Part shown: piece by piece, positions 23,159 to 30,594 of the stretch
Position numbering within the stretch: position 1 is the stretch's first letter
Layout: each line of letters opens with the position of its first letter
Source: an uncultured Prevotellaceae bacterium
GTDB taxonomy: Bacteria > Bacteroidota > Bacteroidia > Bacteroidales > Bacteroidaceae
NCBI GenBank assembly: GCA_902795605.1
Contig: CADBLU010000303.1
Span: 1-40,332 of the forward strand
Direction: 5' to 3'
DNA length: 40,332 nt
Made by a program: the position numbers and the translations under genes
Notes under the pieces: model-generated
The model's input: only the letters and a program-made list of their open reading frames with translations
Databases searched by the model: none
What the model was told of the DNA's origin: nothing

Positions 23159-24499
23159 TCAGAGGAAGAAGCCCTCGTAGGCGATGCCGATGTTGATGGA
23201 AGGCTCGTTGTTGTATTGCGACTTGAGATAGCGTTTTGAATATTCGGCCTTGACGGCTATCTGCGGGACGGGGTAATAGTTGATGCCGAGCGCGAGGCGG
23301 TTTTTCTTGGTGAACTCATACTGCTGCTGCTCGTTGGAGGGAATGTAGGAGTCGTAGTACTCATAGCGTCCGAAGAGATACAGTTTCTGGTTCTGCCTCC
23401 GCATGGCGGCGATTTGCGAGAACATGTCGTAGCCGGCCTCCACGCCGATGGCAGCGGCATTTTTGCCCACGGGCATACTGCTGTAGGGAGAGTTGCTCAC
23501 TTTGGCGCGGGTGCGCTTGATGGTGTTGATGGTGGCGGCGTCACCCACATAGCCGTAGTCGGCCTGTCCGCGCACTATCCAGTTGAAGCGCTTGAAGGTG
23601 AGGTCGATGGAGCCGATGGCCACTTGCCCTTTCACACCGTCGTAGGCTTTTTTCTCTCCGTTGACGTTGGTGCCCTCGAGGTCGTGCGGATAGGTGTTGT
23701 GCATCGAATTGCCGTAGTAGCCGCTGATGCCGATGCGCAGGCCGGGGATGGCATAGCAGTCGACACGCCCCGCGAGGCCGTATTTGTTGGCCACCTTGTA
23801 TTCGAAGGCCGAGCCGGCGCCGTTTTTCACCCAGTTGTCACGGCTGAACTGGAAGGCGTCGAGGCCTGCCACCACCTGCAGCTCATACCTGAAATGGCTC
23901 AAGCGGCCCCAGAGGCTGACGCCGGTGTCGTGCCATGTGGAGGGTAGGATGGTGCTCTCACCCTCGGGGCGGTAGACGGTGAAGAAGTTGAGAGGCTCAT
24001 GCTTGAAATTGGTGAGTCCCACGGGCACCACGATGTGGCCGGCACGCAAGTTGAGGGCAGGGGAGAAGCTCTTTTGTATCCAGAACTGCTCGAGTTCTAC
24101 CTCTCCGCCTTTCTCCACTTCCTGTTCCCACTCACCGGCCTCCTCAAACTCTTGCTCAACGGCGCTGCCGGTGCCGGAGTGCTCAAACTCTATCTCTGTG
24201 CCCATCGTCCAGCCTTTGCCGAAGTCGTAGCCCAGATAGACCACGGCATGAGGGATGTCGAACCGGCCGTGGCTGGGGTCGTCGGCATATTGTGCCGCTT
24301 TGGTGTAGCGGTAGATGTTGTCGCTGTAGAAATTGCGTGACATGGCCACCTCGCCATATCCGCCCACGCTCAGCCGCTTGCCTCCGGCATGCTCCATCAC
24401 ACTGTCTACCGCGCTCACCTGTGCTGTGGCAGGTGTGGCGGCGGCGATAGCGATGACTGCCGCCTGCAAGTGTCTGGCAAATGATATCATCTTGCTCAT
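23159..24499 (-). CDS. Outer-membrane porin, phosphate-selective porin-like
   Basis: After a signal peptide (FARHLQAAVIAIAAATPATA) the protein is a series of alternating aromatic/polar strands typical of a beta-barrel, with RLSVGGYGEVAMSRNF near the start, LRAGHIVVPVGLTNFKHEP in the middle (the OprO/P-like 'GxxxxPxG' strand), and a last strand NIGIAYEGFFL ending in Phe-Leu. The real substrate is unknown. The frame extends to an ATG at 24526, but a TAACTTTG promoter box covers 24531-24524, so that ATG would not be on the transcript; the ATG at 24499 is chosen. First gene of the porin, imelysin, di-haem oxidoreductase, ccsBA series. Confidence 0.85.
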   Translation of the reverse strand: MSKMISFARHLQAAVIAIAAATPATAQVSAVDSVMEHAGGKRLSVGGYGEVAMSRNFYSDNIYRYTKAAQYADDPSHGRFDIPHAVVYLGYDFGKGWTMGTEIEFEHSGTGSAVEQEFEEAGEWEQEVEKGGEVELEQFWIQKSFSPALNLRAGHIVVPVGLTNFKHEPLNFFTVYRPEGESTILPSTWHDTGVSLWGRLSHFRYELQVVAGLDAFQFSRDNWVKNGAGSAFEYKVANKYGLAGRVDCYAIPGLRIGISGYYGNSMHNTYPHDLEGTNVNGEKKAYDGVKGQVAIGSIDLTFKRFNWIVRGQADYGYVGDAATINTIKRTRAKVSNSPYSSMPVGKNAAAIGVEAGYDMFSQIAAMRRQNQKLYLFGRYEYYDSYIPSNEQQQYEFTKKNRLALGINYYPVPQIAVKAEYSKRYLKSQYNNEPSINIGIAYEGFFL

Positions 24500-24523
24500 A
24501 GTTGTCTCTGTTTTTGTCGGATG

Positions 24524-24531
24524 CAAAGTTA
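24524..24531 (-). promoter_or_regulatory. Promoter -7 box for the porin gene
   Basis: On the minus strand TAACTTTG, 24 bases before the ATG at 24499. Its position rules out the longer reading frame as the start. Confidence 0.65.
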
Positions 24532-24656
24532 TAGTGAAACCGAAAACACCGCAATACTCAAATCTCGGTAAATCGGCACATCACTTTTTTTAGGTATTTT
24601 TGGAGCGGAGAAACCACGAAACACCCGTCCTCGGGCAGAAAATACCTATTTGTGAT

Positions 24657-24680
24657 TATTGCGGGGGCAATATTTTTTTT
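24657..24680 (+). promoter_or_regulatory. Hairpin or operator between the divergent porin and hemerythrin-LuxR genes
   Basis: TATTGC-GGGG-GCAATA is a perfect 6-bp inverted repeat (24657-24672) followed by eight T. It could be a small terminator-like structure or a protein-binding site. A following GTTATTTTGCAA is a weak promoter candidate for the gene at 24780. Confidence 0.35.
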
Positions 24681-24779
24681 GTTATTTTGCAACGAGATTC
24701 CATTATACGGCAACATTCCCTGTCTCCTCCGGGAGTTGGACGGCTGCGATAGAATAATATATAATAATGTAGGACGAAG

Positions 24780-25736
24780 ATGAAGAATCAGAAAATGTAT
24801 GAGCCCGACGACAGCATGATCTCGCTCATACGCGACAATTATAACCTGCTGCAGAGTCTGGGCAGTTTCGGCATCAACCTCGGTTTCGGCGACAAGAGCG
24901 TGCGGGAGGTATGCGAGGAGCAGGGGGTGGACACCTACACCTATTTAGCAGTGGTCAATTTCACCATCAACGGCTATCGTGACTTCGACGACCTGTCGAA
25001 GTTGTCCATACCTACCCTCATGCAGTATCTGAAGGCCAGTCATGAGTATTTCCTCGGTTTTCAGTTGCCCACCATCAGGCGCGAACTTGTGGATGCCCTT
25101 GATGAGAACGACAACCTGGCGCGGCTCATCCTCAAACTCTACGACGACTATGCCCGTTCCATCCGCTCGCACATGAAATACGAGGAGAAGACCGTCTTCC
25201 CTTACGTCGAGGCGCTGCTCACCGGCGCTCCCACGGGCAACTACGACATAGAGACCTACTCGAAGCACCACGGGCAGACCGACAGCCTTCTCCGTGAGCT
25301 CAAAAGCATCATCATCAAATATCTGCCCAGCGACGGGATGCACAACAACCAACTCTCGTCGTGTCTCTACGACATCTACAACAACGAGACGTGGCTCTCC
25401 AACCATGCCGATGTGGAGGAGTCGATTTTCATCCCCGTCATCCGCTGGCTGGAGAGGAAGACCAAGCAAAACGACGTGTCGGCAAAGATTGCGGGGATGA
25501 TCCGACAGAATCCCGACAACGGCGAGACACTCAGCGACCGTGAGAAGGACGTGGTCATCAGTCTGGTGCAGGGAATGACCAACAAGGAGATTGCCGACCA
25601 TCTGTGCATCTCTATCAACACCGTGATTACCCACCGTCGCAACATCGCACGCAAACTGCAGATTCACAGTCCGGCGGGACTCACCATCTATGCCATCGTC
25701 AATCATCTCGTTGACATCTCCAGCGTCCGCCTCTGA
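24780..25736 (+). CDS. Hemerythrin-domain LuxR-type transcription regulator
   Basis: An unusual sensor-regulator fusion of 318 residues. Residues about 24-60 (SLGSFGINLGFGDKSVREVC and onward) resemble the N-terminal DUF542 region of RIC/ScdA/YtfE iron-centre repair proteins, without its Cys-Cys pair. Residues about 80-225 form a hemerythrin four-helix bundle with di-iron ligand candidates His88, His131 and Glu135, His163/164, His209 and Glu213 (SHEYF, SHMKYEE, SKHHGQT, NHADVEE). Residues 251-318 are a LuxR/NarL helix-turn-helix (LSDREKDVVISLVQGMTNKE, then CISINTVITHRRNI). It likely senses O2, NO or iron through the di-iron site and binds DNA. It lies directly upstream of nrdDG and diverges from the porin gene. 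Confidence 0.9.
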   Translation: MKNQKMYEPDDSMISLIRDNYNLLQSLGSFGINLGFGDKSVREVCEEQGVDTYTYLAVVNFTINGYRDFDDLSKLSIPTLMQYLKASHEYFLGFQLPTIRRELVDALDENDNLARLILKLYDDYARSIRSHMKYEEKTVFPYVEALLTGAPTGNYDIETYSKHHGQTDSLLRELKSIIIKYLPSDGMHNNQLSSCLYDIYNNETWLSNHADVEESIFIPVIRWLERKTKQNDVSAKIAGMIRQNPDNGETLSDREKDVVISLVQGMTNKEIADHLCISINTVITHRRNIARKLQIHSPAGLTIYAIVNHLVDISSVRL

Positions 25737-25965
25737 GGCATTGCTCGGGGCGGAGATATGCCTCTGGCGACGAGAGGACAAACGGTCGACAGGCTGTCGC
25801 CAATTGTTGGACGATGGCTTTCTGGCGCTCGCGGCGGTCCTCAAACACCCCTTCCTATTCTAATCTCCTTATTACCAACGGATACCCCGAAATCGGACCT
25901 TCTTTGTGCCGAATAATGTAAATAAAAAATCACTAAAATAAGTTAACCGGCTAATGATTTCCCAT

Positions 25966-25978
25966 CGATATGCTATCG
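25966..25978 (+). promoter_or_regulatory. Inverted repeat upstream of nrdD promoter
   Basis: CGATA-TGC-TATCG, a perfect 13-base inverted repeat placed 18 bases before the -7 box at 25997, where the -33 element would be expected. A candidate operator for one of the neighbouring LuxR-type regulators; this is inference from position. Confidence 0.4.
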
Positions 25979-25996
25979 CAAAAGAGGAAATTGTAT

Positions 25997-26004
25997 TAAC
26001 TTTG
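25997..26004 (+). promoter_or_regulatory. Promoter -7 box for nrdD
   Basis: TAACTTTG matches TAnnTTTG; no TTG at -33, which suggests an activator-dependent promoter. Leader of about 115 bases. The gap 25737-26127 also contains a GAGGCAT/ATGCCTC stem just after the regulator stop, and a possible 16-codon frame at 26069-26119. Confidence 0.55.
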
Positions 26005-26068
26005 TAACCGAAATAGAAATCCAATTTTAGCAATTTACTAATAGAGAATTTTTCAAAAGTTCACCAAA

Positions 26069-26119
26069 ATGGGAAACTTTTTAGAAAATCTGAGAGGAAA
26101 TGTTTTCCAAAAACTATAA
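26069..26119 (+). CDS. Possible 16-residue leader peptide before nrdD
   Basis: ATG to TAA encodes MGNFLENLRGNVFQKL, ending 8 bases before the nrdD ATG and lying wholly in the predicted nrdD leader. It may be chance; no Shine-Dalgarno sequence. The GGGAAAC start and GTTTTCC near its end could pair. Listed because leader peptides this close to the main start can control translation. Confidence 0.25.
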   Translation: MGNFLENLRGNVFQKL

Positions 26120-26127
26120 CTTCGACC

Positions 26128-28221
26128 ATGAGGGATTATACCATTTTGAAGCGTGACGGCAAGCGTGACCGCTTCTCACTCGACAAGATTATGACGGCCA
26201 TCATCAAGGCCTTCCAGTCAGTTGGAGAGCAAGCTGATCTCGGCACTATCTCCAAGATTATCAGCCATTTGAATATCACCGACAACATCACTGTGGAGGA
26301 TATTCAGAATGAGGTGGAAGAGGCGCTTATGCGTGAGGGCCATTTCAAGGTAGCCAAGTCGTTTATGCTCTACCGTCAGCGTCATACAGAGGACAGGGAG
26401 ACGATGGAGCGATTGAAATTTTTGGCAGACTATGTAGATGCTGCCAATGCCGCCACTGGTTCAAAATATGATGCCAATGCCAATGTGGAGCACAAAAATA
26501 TCGCCACGCTCATCGGCGAGTTGCCCAAAGCCAGTTTCATCCGCCTCAACCGCCGTCTTCTCACCGACCGCATCAAGCAGATGTATGGCAAGGAGCTGGC
26601 AGATGAATATCTCGACAAATTAGAGCACCACTTCATCTATAAGAACGACGAGACCTCTCTGGCCAACTACTGCGCGTCGATCACGATGTATCCCTGGCTC
26701 ATCGGCGGCACCGCCTCCATCGGCGGCAACTCCACAGCCCCGACCAACCTGAAAGCTTTCTGCGGCGGTTTTGTCAACATGGTTTTCATGGTGTCGAGTA
26801 TGCTCAGCGGGGCTTGCGCCACTCCGGAGTTCCTCATGTACCTCAACTACTTCATCGGTATGGAGTATGGCAAGGACTATTGGAAAGAGGCCGACAAGGT
26901 GGTGGACCTCTCGCTCAAGAGGCGCACCATCGACAAGATGATCACCGACTGCTTCGAGCAGATTGTCTATTCCATCAACCAGCCTACCGATGCCCGTAAC
27001 TATCAGGCCGTCTTCTGGAACATCGCCTACTACGACCGCTACTATTTCGAGAGCCTTTTCGGCAACTTCTATTTCCCCGACGGCTCACAGCCCGACTGGG
27101 ACGGTCTCTCATGGCTCCAGAAGCGATTCATGAAATGGTTCAACGCCGAGCGTACCAAGGCGGTGCTCACCTTCCCCGTGGAGACGATGGCACTGCTCAC
27201 TGCCGATGGCGACGTCATCGACAAGGAGTGGGGCGACTTCACCGCCGAGATGTATGCCGAAGGCCACTCTTTCTTCACCTATATGAGCGACAATGCCGAC
27301 TCGCTGAGTTCGTGCTGCCGCCTGCGCAATGAGATTCAGGACAACGGCTTCAGCTACACGCTTGGGGCCGGCGGTGTCTCCACCGGTTCGAAGAGTGTGC
27401 TCACCATCAATCTCAACCGCTGCATCCAGTATGCCGTCAACCACAATATCGACTACAAGGAATACCTCTCGCATATCATCGACCTCTGCCATAAGGTGCA
27501 GTTGGCCTACAACGAGAACCTGAAAGACCTGAAGGACCATGGCATGCTGCCGCTCTTCGACGCCGGATATATCAACATCGGGCGTCAGTATCTCACCATC
27601 GGCGTCAACGGCCTGGTGGAGGCCGCTGAGTTCATGGGCCTGCAGATCAACGACAACCCAGACTACTTAGCTTTCGTGCAGGGCGTGCTCGGACTGGTGG
27701 AGAAATACAACAAGCAATACCGCTCCAAGGACGTGCTCTTCAACTGCGAGATGATTCCGGCAGAGAACGTGGGTGTGAAACATGCCAAGTGGGACCGCGA
27801 GGACGGCTATTTCGTGCCCCGCGACTGCTACAACAGCTATTTCTATATCGTGGAGGACGACTCGCTCAACATCATCGACAAGTTCAGGCTCCATGGCGCA
27901 CCCTATATCGAGCACCTCACCGGCGGTTCGGCACTGCACATGAACCTCGAGGAGCATCTCTCCAAACAGCAGTACCGCCAGTTGTTGCGGGTGGCTGCCA
28001 AGGAAGGGTGCAACTACTTCACCTTCAATATTCCCAACACCATCTGCAATGATTGCGGCTACATCGACAAGCGCTACCTCAAGGAATGCCCTCACTGCCA
28101 TTCCAAGAATGTGGACTATATGACCCGCATCATCGGCTATCTCAAGCGCGTGAGCAATTTCTCACAGCCACGGCAGGAGGAAGCACAGCGCCGCTACTAC
28201 GCCGGTGCCCAGAAACTGTAA
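26128..28221 (+). CDS. nrdD: Anaerobic ribonucleoside-triphosphate reductase
   Basis: This glycyl-radical enzyme reduces ribonucleoside triphosphates to deoxy forms without oxygen. N-terminal ATP-cone at about residues 1-95 (ILKRDGKRDRFSLDKIMTAI) for allosteric control. The alpha/beta barrel has the active-site cysteines in LSSCCRLRN (Cys396-Cys397). Near the C-terminus a zinc site has CNDC (640-643) and CPHC (654-657), and the glycyl radical is in RIIGY (Gly670). The length of 697 agrees with class III enzymes. The activase nrdG follows after 30 bases. Regulators with LuxR domains lie on both sides of the pair. Confidence 0.97.
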   Translation: MRDYTILKRDGKRDRFSLDKIMTAIIKAFQSVGEQADLGTISKIISHLNITDNITVEDIQNEVEEALMREGHFKVAKSFMLYRQRHTEDRETMERLKFLADYVDAANAATGSKYDANANVEHKNIATLIGELPKASFIRLNRRLLTDRIKQMYGKELADEYLDKLEHHFIYKNDETSLANYCASITMYPWLIGGTASIGGNSTAPTNLKAFCGGFVNMVFMVSSMLSGACATPEFLMYLNYFIGMEYGKDYWKEADKVVDLSLKRRTIDKMITDCFEQIVYSINQPTDARNYQAVFWNIAYYDRYYFESLFGNFYFPDGSQPDWDGLSWLQKRFMKWFNAERTKAVLTFPVETMALLTADGDVIDKEWGDFTAEMYAEGHSFFTYMSDNADSLSSCCRLRNEIQDNGFSYTLGAGGVSTGSKSVLTINLNRCIQYAVNHNIDYKEYLSHIIDLCHKVQLAYNENLKDLKDHGMLPLFDAGYINIGRQYLTIGVNGLVEAAEFMGLQINDNPDYLAFVQGVLGLVEKYNKQYRSKDVLFNCEMIPAENVGVKHAKWDREDGYFVPRDCYNSYFYIVEDDSLNIIDKFRLHGAPYIEHLTGGSALHMNLEEHLSKQQYRQLLRVAAKEGCNYFTFNIPNTICNDCGYIDKRYLKECPHCHSKNVDYMTRIIGYLKRVSNFSQPRQEEAQRRYYAGAQKL

Positions 28222-28251
28222 GTCTCCGTCTATCCTCAAAAAGCAAGCGCC

Positions 28252-28716
28252 ATGCTGAAATATGTCAATACTGATGTGGTCTTTCAGGAGATCCCCGACG
28301 AGGTGACGCTCGCCGTCAATATCTCCAATTGTCCATGCCATTGTCCGGGGTGTCACAGCAAATACTTGTGGGAGAATATCGGCATGCCCCTCACCCCGAT
28401 GGTCATCGACCTCTTTGTCAGGCAGTATTCGCCCGACATCACCTGCATCGCCTTTATGGGAGGCGATGCCGAACCTACCTATGTCAATACCCTCGCACGC
28501 TATATCCACCGCGAGCACCCCGGTCTGAAGGTGGCCTGGTACAGCGGGCGGCAGCGGGTGCCTTCGACAGTGAGGAAGAGTGATTTCGACTATATCAAGG
28601 TGGGGCCTTATATCGCCCATTTGGGATGCCTTAAGGACCGCACCACCAACCAGCGGCTCTATAAGCGGGCTGCTGGCGACGACTTCACCGACGTGACTTC
28701 GCATTTCTGGAAATGA
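28252..28716 (+). CDS. nrdG: Anaerobic ribonucleotide reductase activating protein
   Basis: A radical-SAM enzyme that makes the glycyl radical on NrdD using S-adenosylmethionine. The cluster motif CPCHCPGC contains CxxxCxxC, which ligates the [4Fe-4S] cluster, followed by HSKYLWE. MGGDAEP matches the SAM-binding GGE-like motif with Asp in place of Glu. YIKVGPYIAHLG is the typical NrdG C-terminal segment. 154 residues is normal. Its TGA overlaps the ATG of the downstream LuxR-type regulator by 4 bases (ATGA), pointing to co-transcription and coupled translation. Confidence 0.95.
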   Translation: MLKYVNTDVVFQEIPDEVTLAVNISNCPCHCPGCHSKYLWENIGMPLTPMVIDLFVRQYSPDITCIAFMGGDAEPTYVNTLARYIHREHPGLKVAWYSGRQRVPSTVRKSDFDYIKVGPYIAHLGCLKDRTTNQRLYKRAAGDDFTDVTSHFWK

Positions 28717-29303
28717 TGGAGATGGGCAGGCCGACGATGGCGATTGTCTGCGCCAACTCGCTCACGGTGATAGGCTTGAAGCAGTTGCTGCTGAGCGTGA
28801 TGCCCTCGATGGATATCGAGGATTTCGTCTCCGTCCGCCAATTAGAAGACAGCGACCCCGACAGGTTCATCCATTATTTCGTCGATTTCAACATCCTTCT
28901 CACCGACCGCCCGTTTTTCCTGCAGCGGGTGCGTAGGACCATCGTGCTCACCACCTCTGACGAGCATGCCAAACAGTTGCAGGAGTTTCACTGCCTCCGC
29001 GTCACTGTGCCTGAGAAACAATTGGTGAAATCGCTGCTGTTTTTGCAGCAGTTGGGGCATTCCCGTGGCAAGATGCCTGTCCGCCCGCGTGTCAGCGGCA
29101 TCCTCTCCGCCCGTGAGGTGGAGGTGCTGTCGCTGTTGGTGCAGGGATATATCAACAAGGAGGTGGCCGACCGTCTGTGCATCAGTCTTGCCACCGTTAT
29201 CACCCACCGCAAGAACATTACCGAGAAATTGGGCATCCGCAGCCTGTCGGGGCTCACCATCTATGCCGTGATGAACGGCTATGTGGATATCGACCAGATT
29301 TGA
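28713..29303 (+). CDS. LuxR-type regulator co-transcribed with nrdG
   Basis: A 196-residue protein. The N-terminal part (about residues 7-115) looks like a degenerate response-regulator receiver (MAIVCANSLTVIGLKQLLLS), with alternating strands and helices but no clear phospho-acceptor Asp pocket. Residues 131-196 are a LuxR/NarL helix-turn-helix (LSAREVEVLSLLVQGYINKE, then CISLATVITHRKNI and SGLTIYAVMN). This DNA-binding domain is strikingly similar to that of the hemerythrin fusion at 24780. It overlaps nrdG by 4 bases, so is part of the nrdDG operon. It might form heterodimers with the hemerythrin protein or bind the same sites; that is inference. An ATG directly after the first is also possible. 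Confidence 0.88.
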   Translation: MMEMGRPTMAIVCANSLTVIGLKQLLLSVMPSMDIEDFVSVRQLEDSDPDRFIHYFVDFNILLTDRPFFLQRVRRTIVLTTSDEHAKQLQEFHCLRVTVPEKQLVKSLLFLQQLGHSRGKMPVRPRVSGILSAREVEVLSLLVQGYINKEVADRLCISLATVITHRKNITEKLGIRSLSGLTIYAVMNGYVDIDQI

Positions 29304-29308
29304 CCTTG

Positions 29309-30592
29309 TCAGAGGAAGGGGGCGAGCAGATGTGCGAACCATCCTACCGTCTTCTGCCAGCGGTTGCGGAATTTGTCCCAACTTTCGGGAGTGAGCCGGA
29401 AACTTTTCGCCTTGTCGCGGTCGAACATGTCGCAGAGTTGCTGCGTCACCTCCGGGTCAACGATGACCGCGTTCTCCTCAAGGTCGAATCGCATGCTGCG
29501 TGAGTTGAGGTTGGCGCTTCCCACCGTGCAGAATTTCCCGTCGACCATGATGATTTTGGTGTGATGGAAGCCCGGTTCGTAGATCCACACATCCGCGCCG
29601 CGTTTCATGAGTTTGTGCACGTTATAGAAGACACAATCGGGCGTTAGGGGGATGTCGCTCTTGGCCGACACCATTATTTCTACCTTCACTCCTCGTTTCA
29701 AGGCATTGTGTAGCGCTCTTTTCACCTGGTCGTTGATGGACAAGGTCAGGTAGGGGTTAATCAGTTTGATGCTGTCGCGGGCGTCGTTGATGGCATCCAC
29801 ATAGAAACGCCGTATGATTTTGTTGCTGATGTGCGGTTCCCGGTTGATGATGCCCACGGTCTTGTGGCCGGCGGTCGATGTGGTGTCGGGCTTCAGTCCC
29901 TGGAAATAGCTGCCGCCGTCGGCGGTGAGCCTGAAGCATTTCGCCTCTCCCATGAGGTCTTCGCCAGTCACCTTCTTCCAGATTTTCATGAAGATACGCT
30001 GCAGCGTGTTCACCTCCTCGCCTTCGATGCGGCAGTGCATGTCGCGCCATTCGCCCACCACCTCCGTGCCGTTGATGTAGTAGTCGGCCACGTTCATGCC
30101 GCCGGTGTAGGCGATTTTCCCGTCGATGACCACGATTTTTCGGTGGTCGCGCGTGAAAATGTCGTTGACCCAGGGGAAGCGGACGGGGTTGTATTCATAG
30201 ATTTGCACCCCCGTCTTCCGTATCTCGCTCAGGTGGCTTTTCTTCAGCGGGCGGTTGTTGGAGTCGTTGCCGAAGCCGTCGAAGAGGGCGCGCACCTCCA
30301 CACCCTCTTTCGCCTTCTCGGCGAGCAGGTCGAAGAGGAGGTGTGCGATGGAGTCGTTGCGGAAATTGAAGTATTCCAGGTGCACGCTGCTGCGCGCCTG
30401 CCGGATGGCCTTGAACATGTCGTCGAACTTCTCCTGTCCGCTCATGAGCAAGACGACGCTGTTGTCGTGAGAGAAGGTCACCCCTTCAGCCCTCATCTGA
30501 CTGATGATGAGCGAGTCGCTGCTTTCTGCCTGTATATGGCAAGTCGCGCAGCAGGCGAGGGCGACGGTCACTATGGTCTTGAGGTGGTTCAT
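29309..30592 (-). CDS. Phospholipase D / cardiolipin synthase-like protein
   Basis: Two HKD motifs are present: DHRKIVVIDG (near residue 150) and HHTKIIMVDG (near residue 343), each with the downstream G-x-x-N segment (TGGMN; GSANLNSRS). This is the phosphatidyltransferase arrangement of cardiolipin synthases. Instead of the usual two N-terminal membrane helices there is a signal-peptide-like segment (HLKTIVTVALACCATCHIQA), so the enzyme may be periplasmic or lipid-anchored. The substrate is not certain. The ATG at 30592 is preferred to 30607, which would overlap the preceding gene. It follows kdsD by only a few bases, and its stop faces the LuxR gene stop with 5 bases between. Confidence 0.85.
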   Translation of the reverse strand: MNHLKTIVTVALACCATCHIQAESSDSLIISQMRAEGVTFSHDNSVVLLMSGQEKFDDMFKAIRQARSSVHLEYFNFRNDSIAHLLFDLLAEKAKEGVEVRALFDGFGNDSNNRPLKKSHLSEIRKTGVQIYEYNPVRFPWVNDIFTRDHRKIVVIDGKIAYTGGMNVADYYINGTEVVGEWRDMHCRIEGEEVNTLQRIFMKIWKKVTGEDLMGEAKCFRLTADGGSYFQGLKPDTTSTAGHKTVGIINREPHISNKIIRRFYVDAINDARDSIKLINPYLTLSINDQVKRALHNALKRGVKVEIMVSAKSDIPLTPDCVFYNVHKLMKRGADVWIYEPGFHHTKIIMVDGKFCTVGSANLNSRSMRFDLEENAVIVDPEVTQQLCDMFDRDKAKSFRLTPESWDKFRNRWQKTVGWFAHLLAPFL

Positions 30593-30594
30593 GG

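Noticed and set aside
24500-24526. Nine-residue N-terminal extension of the porin
   Set aside because: The upstream ATG overlaps the TAACTTTG promoter box; the signal peptide is complete from 24499.
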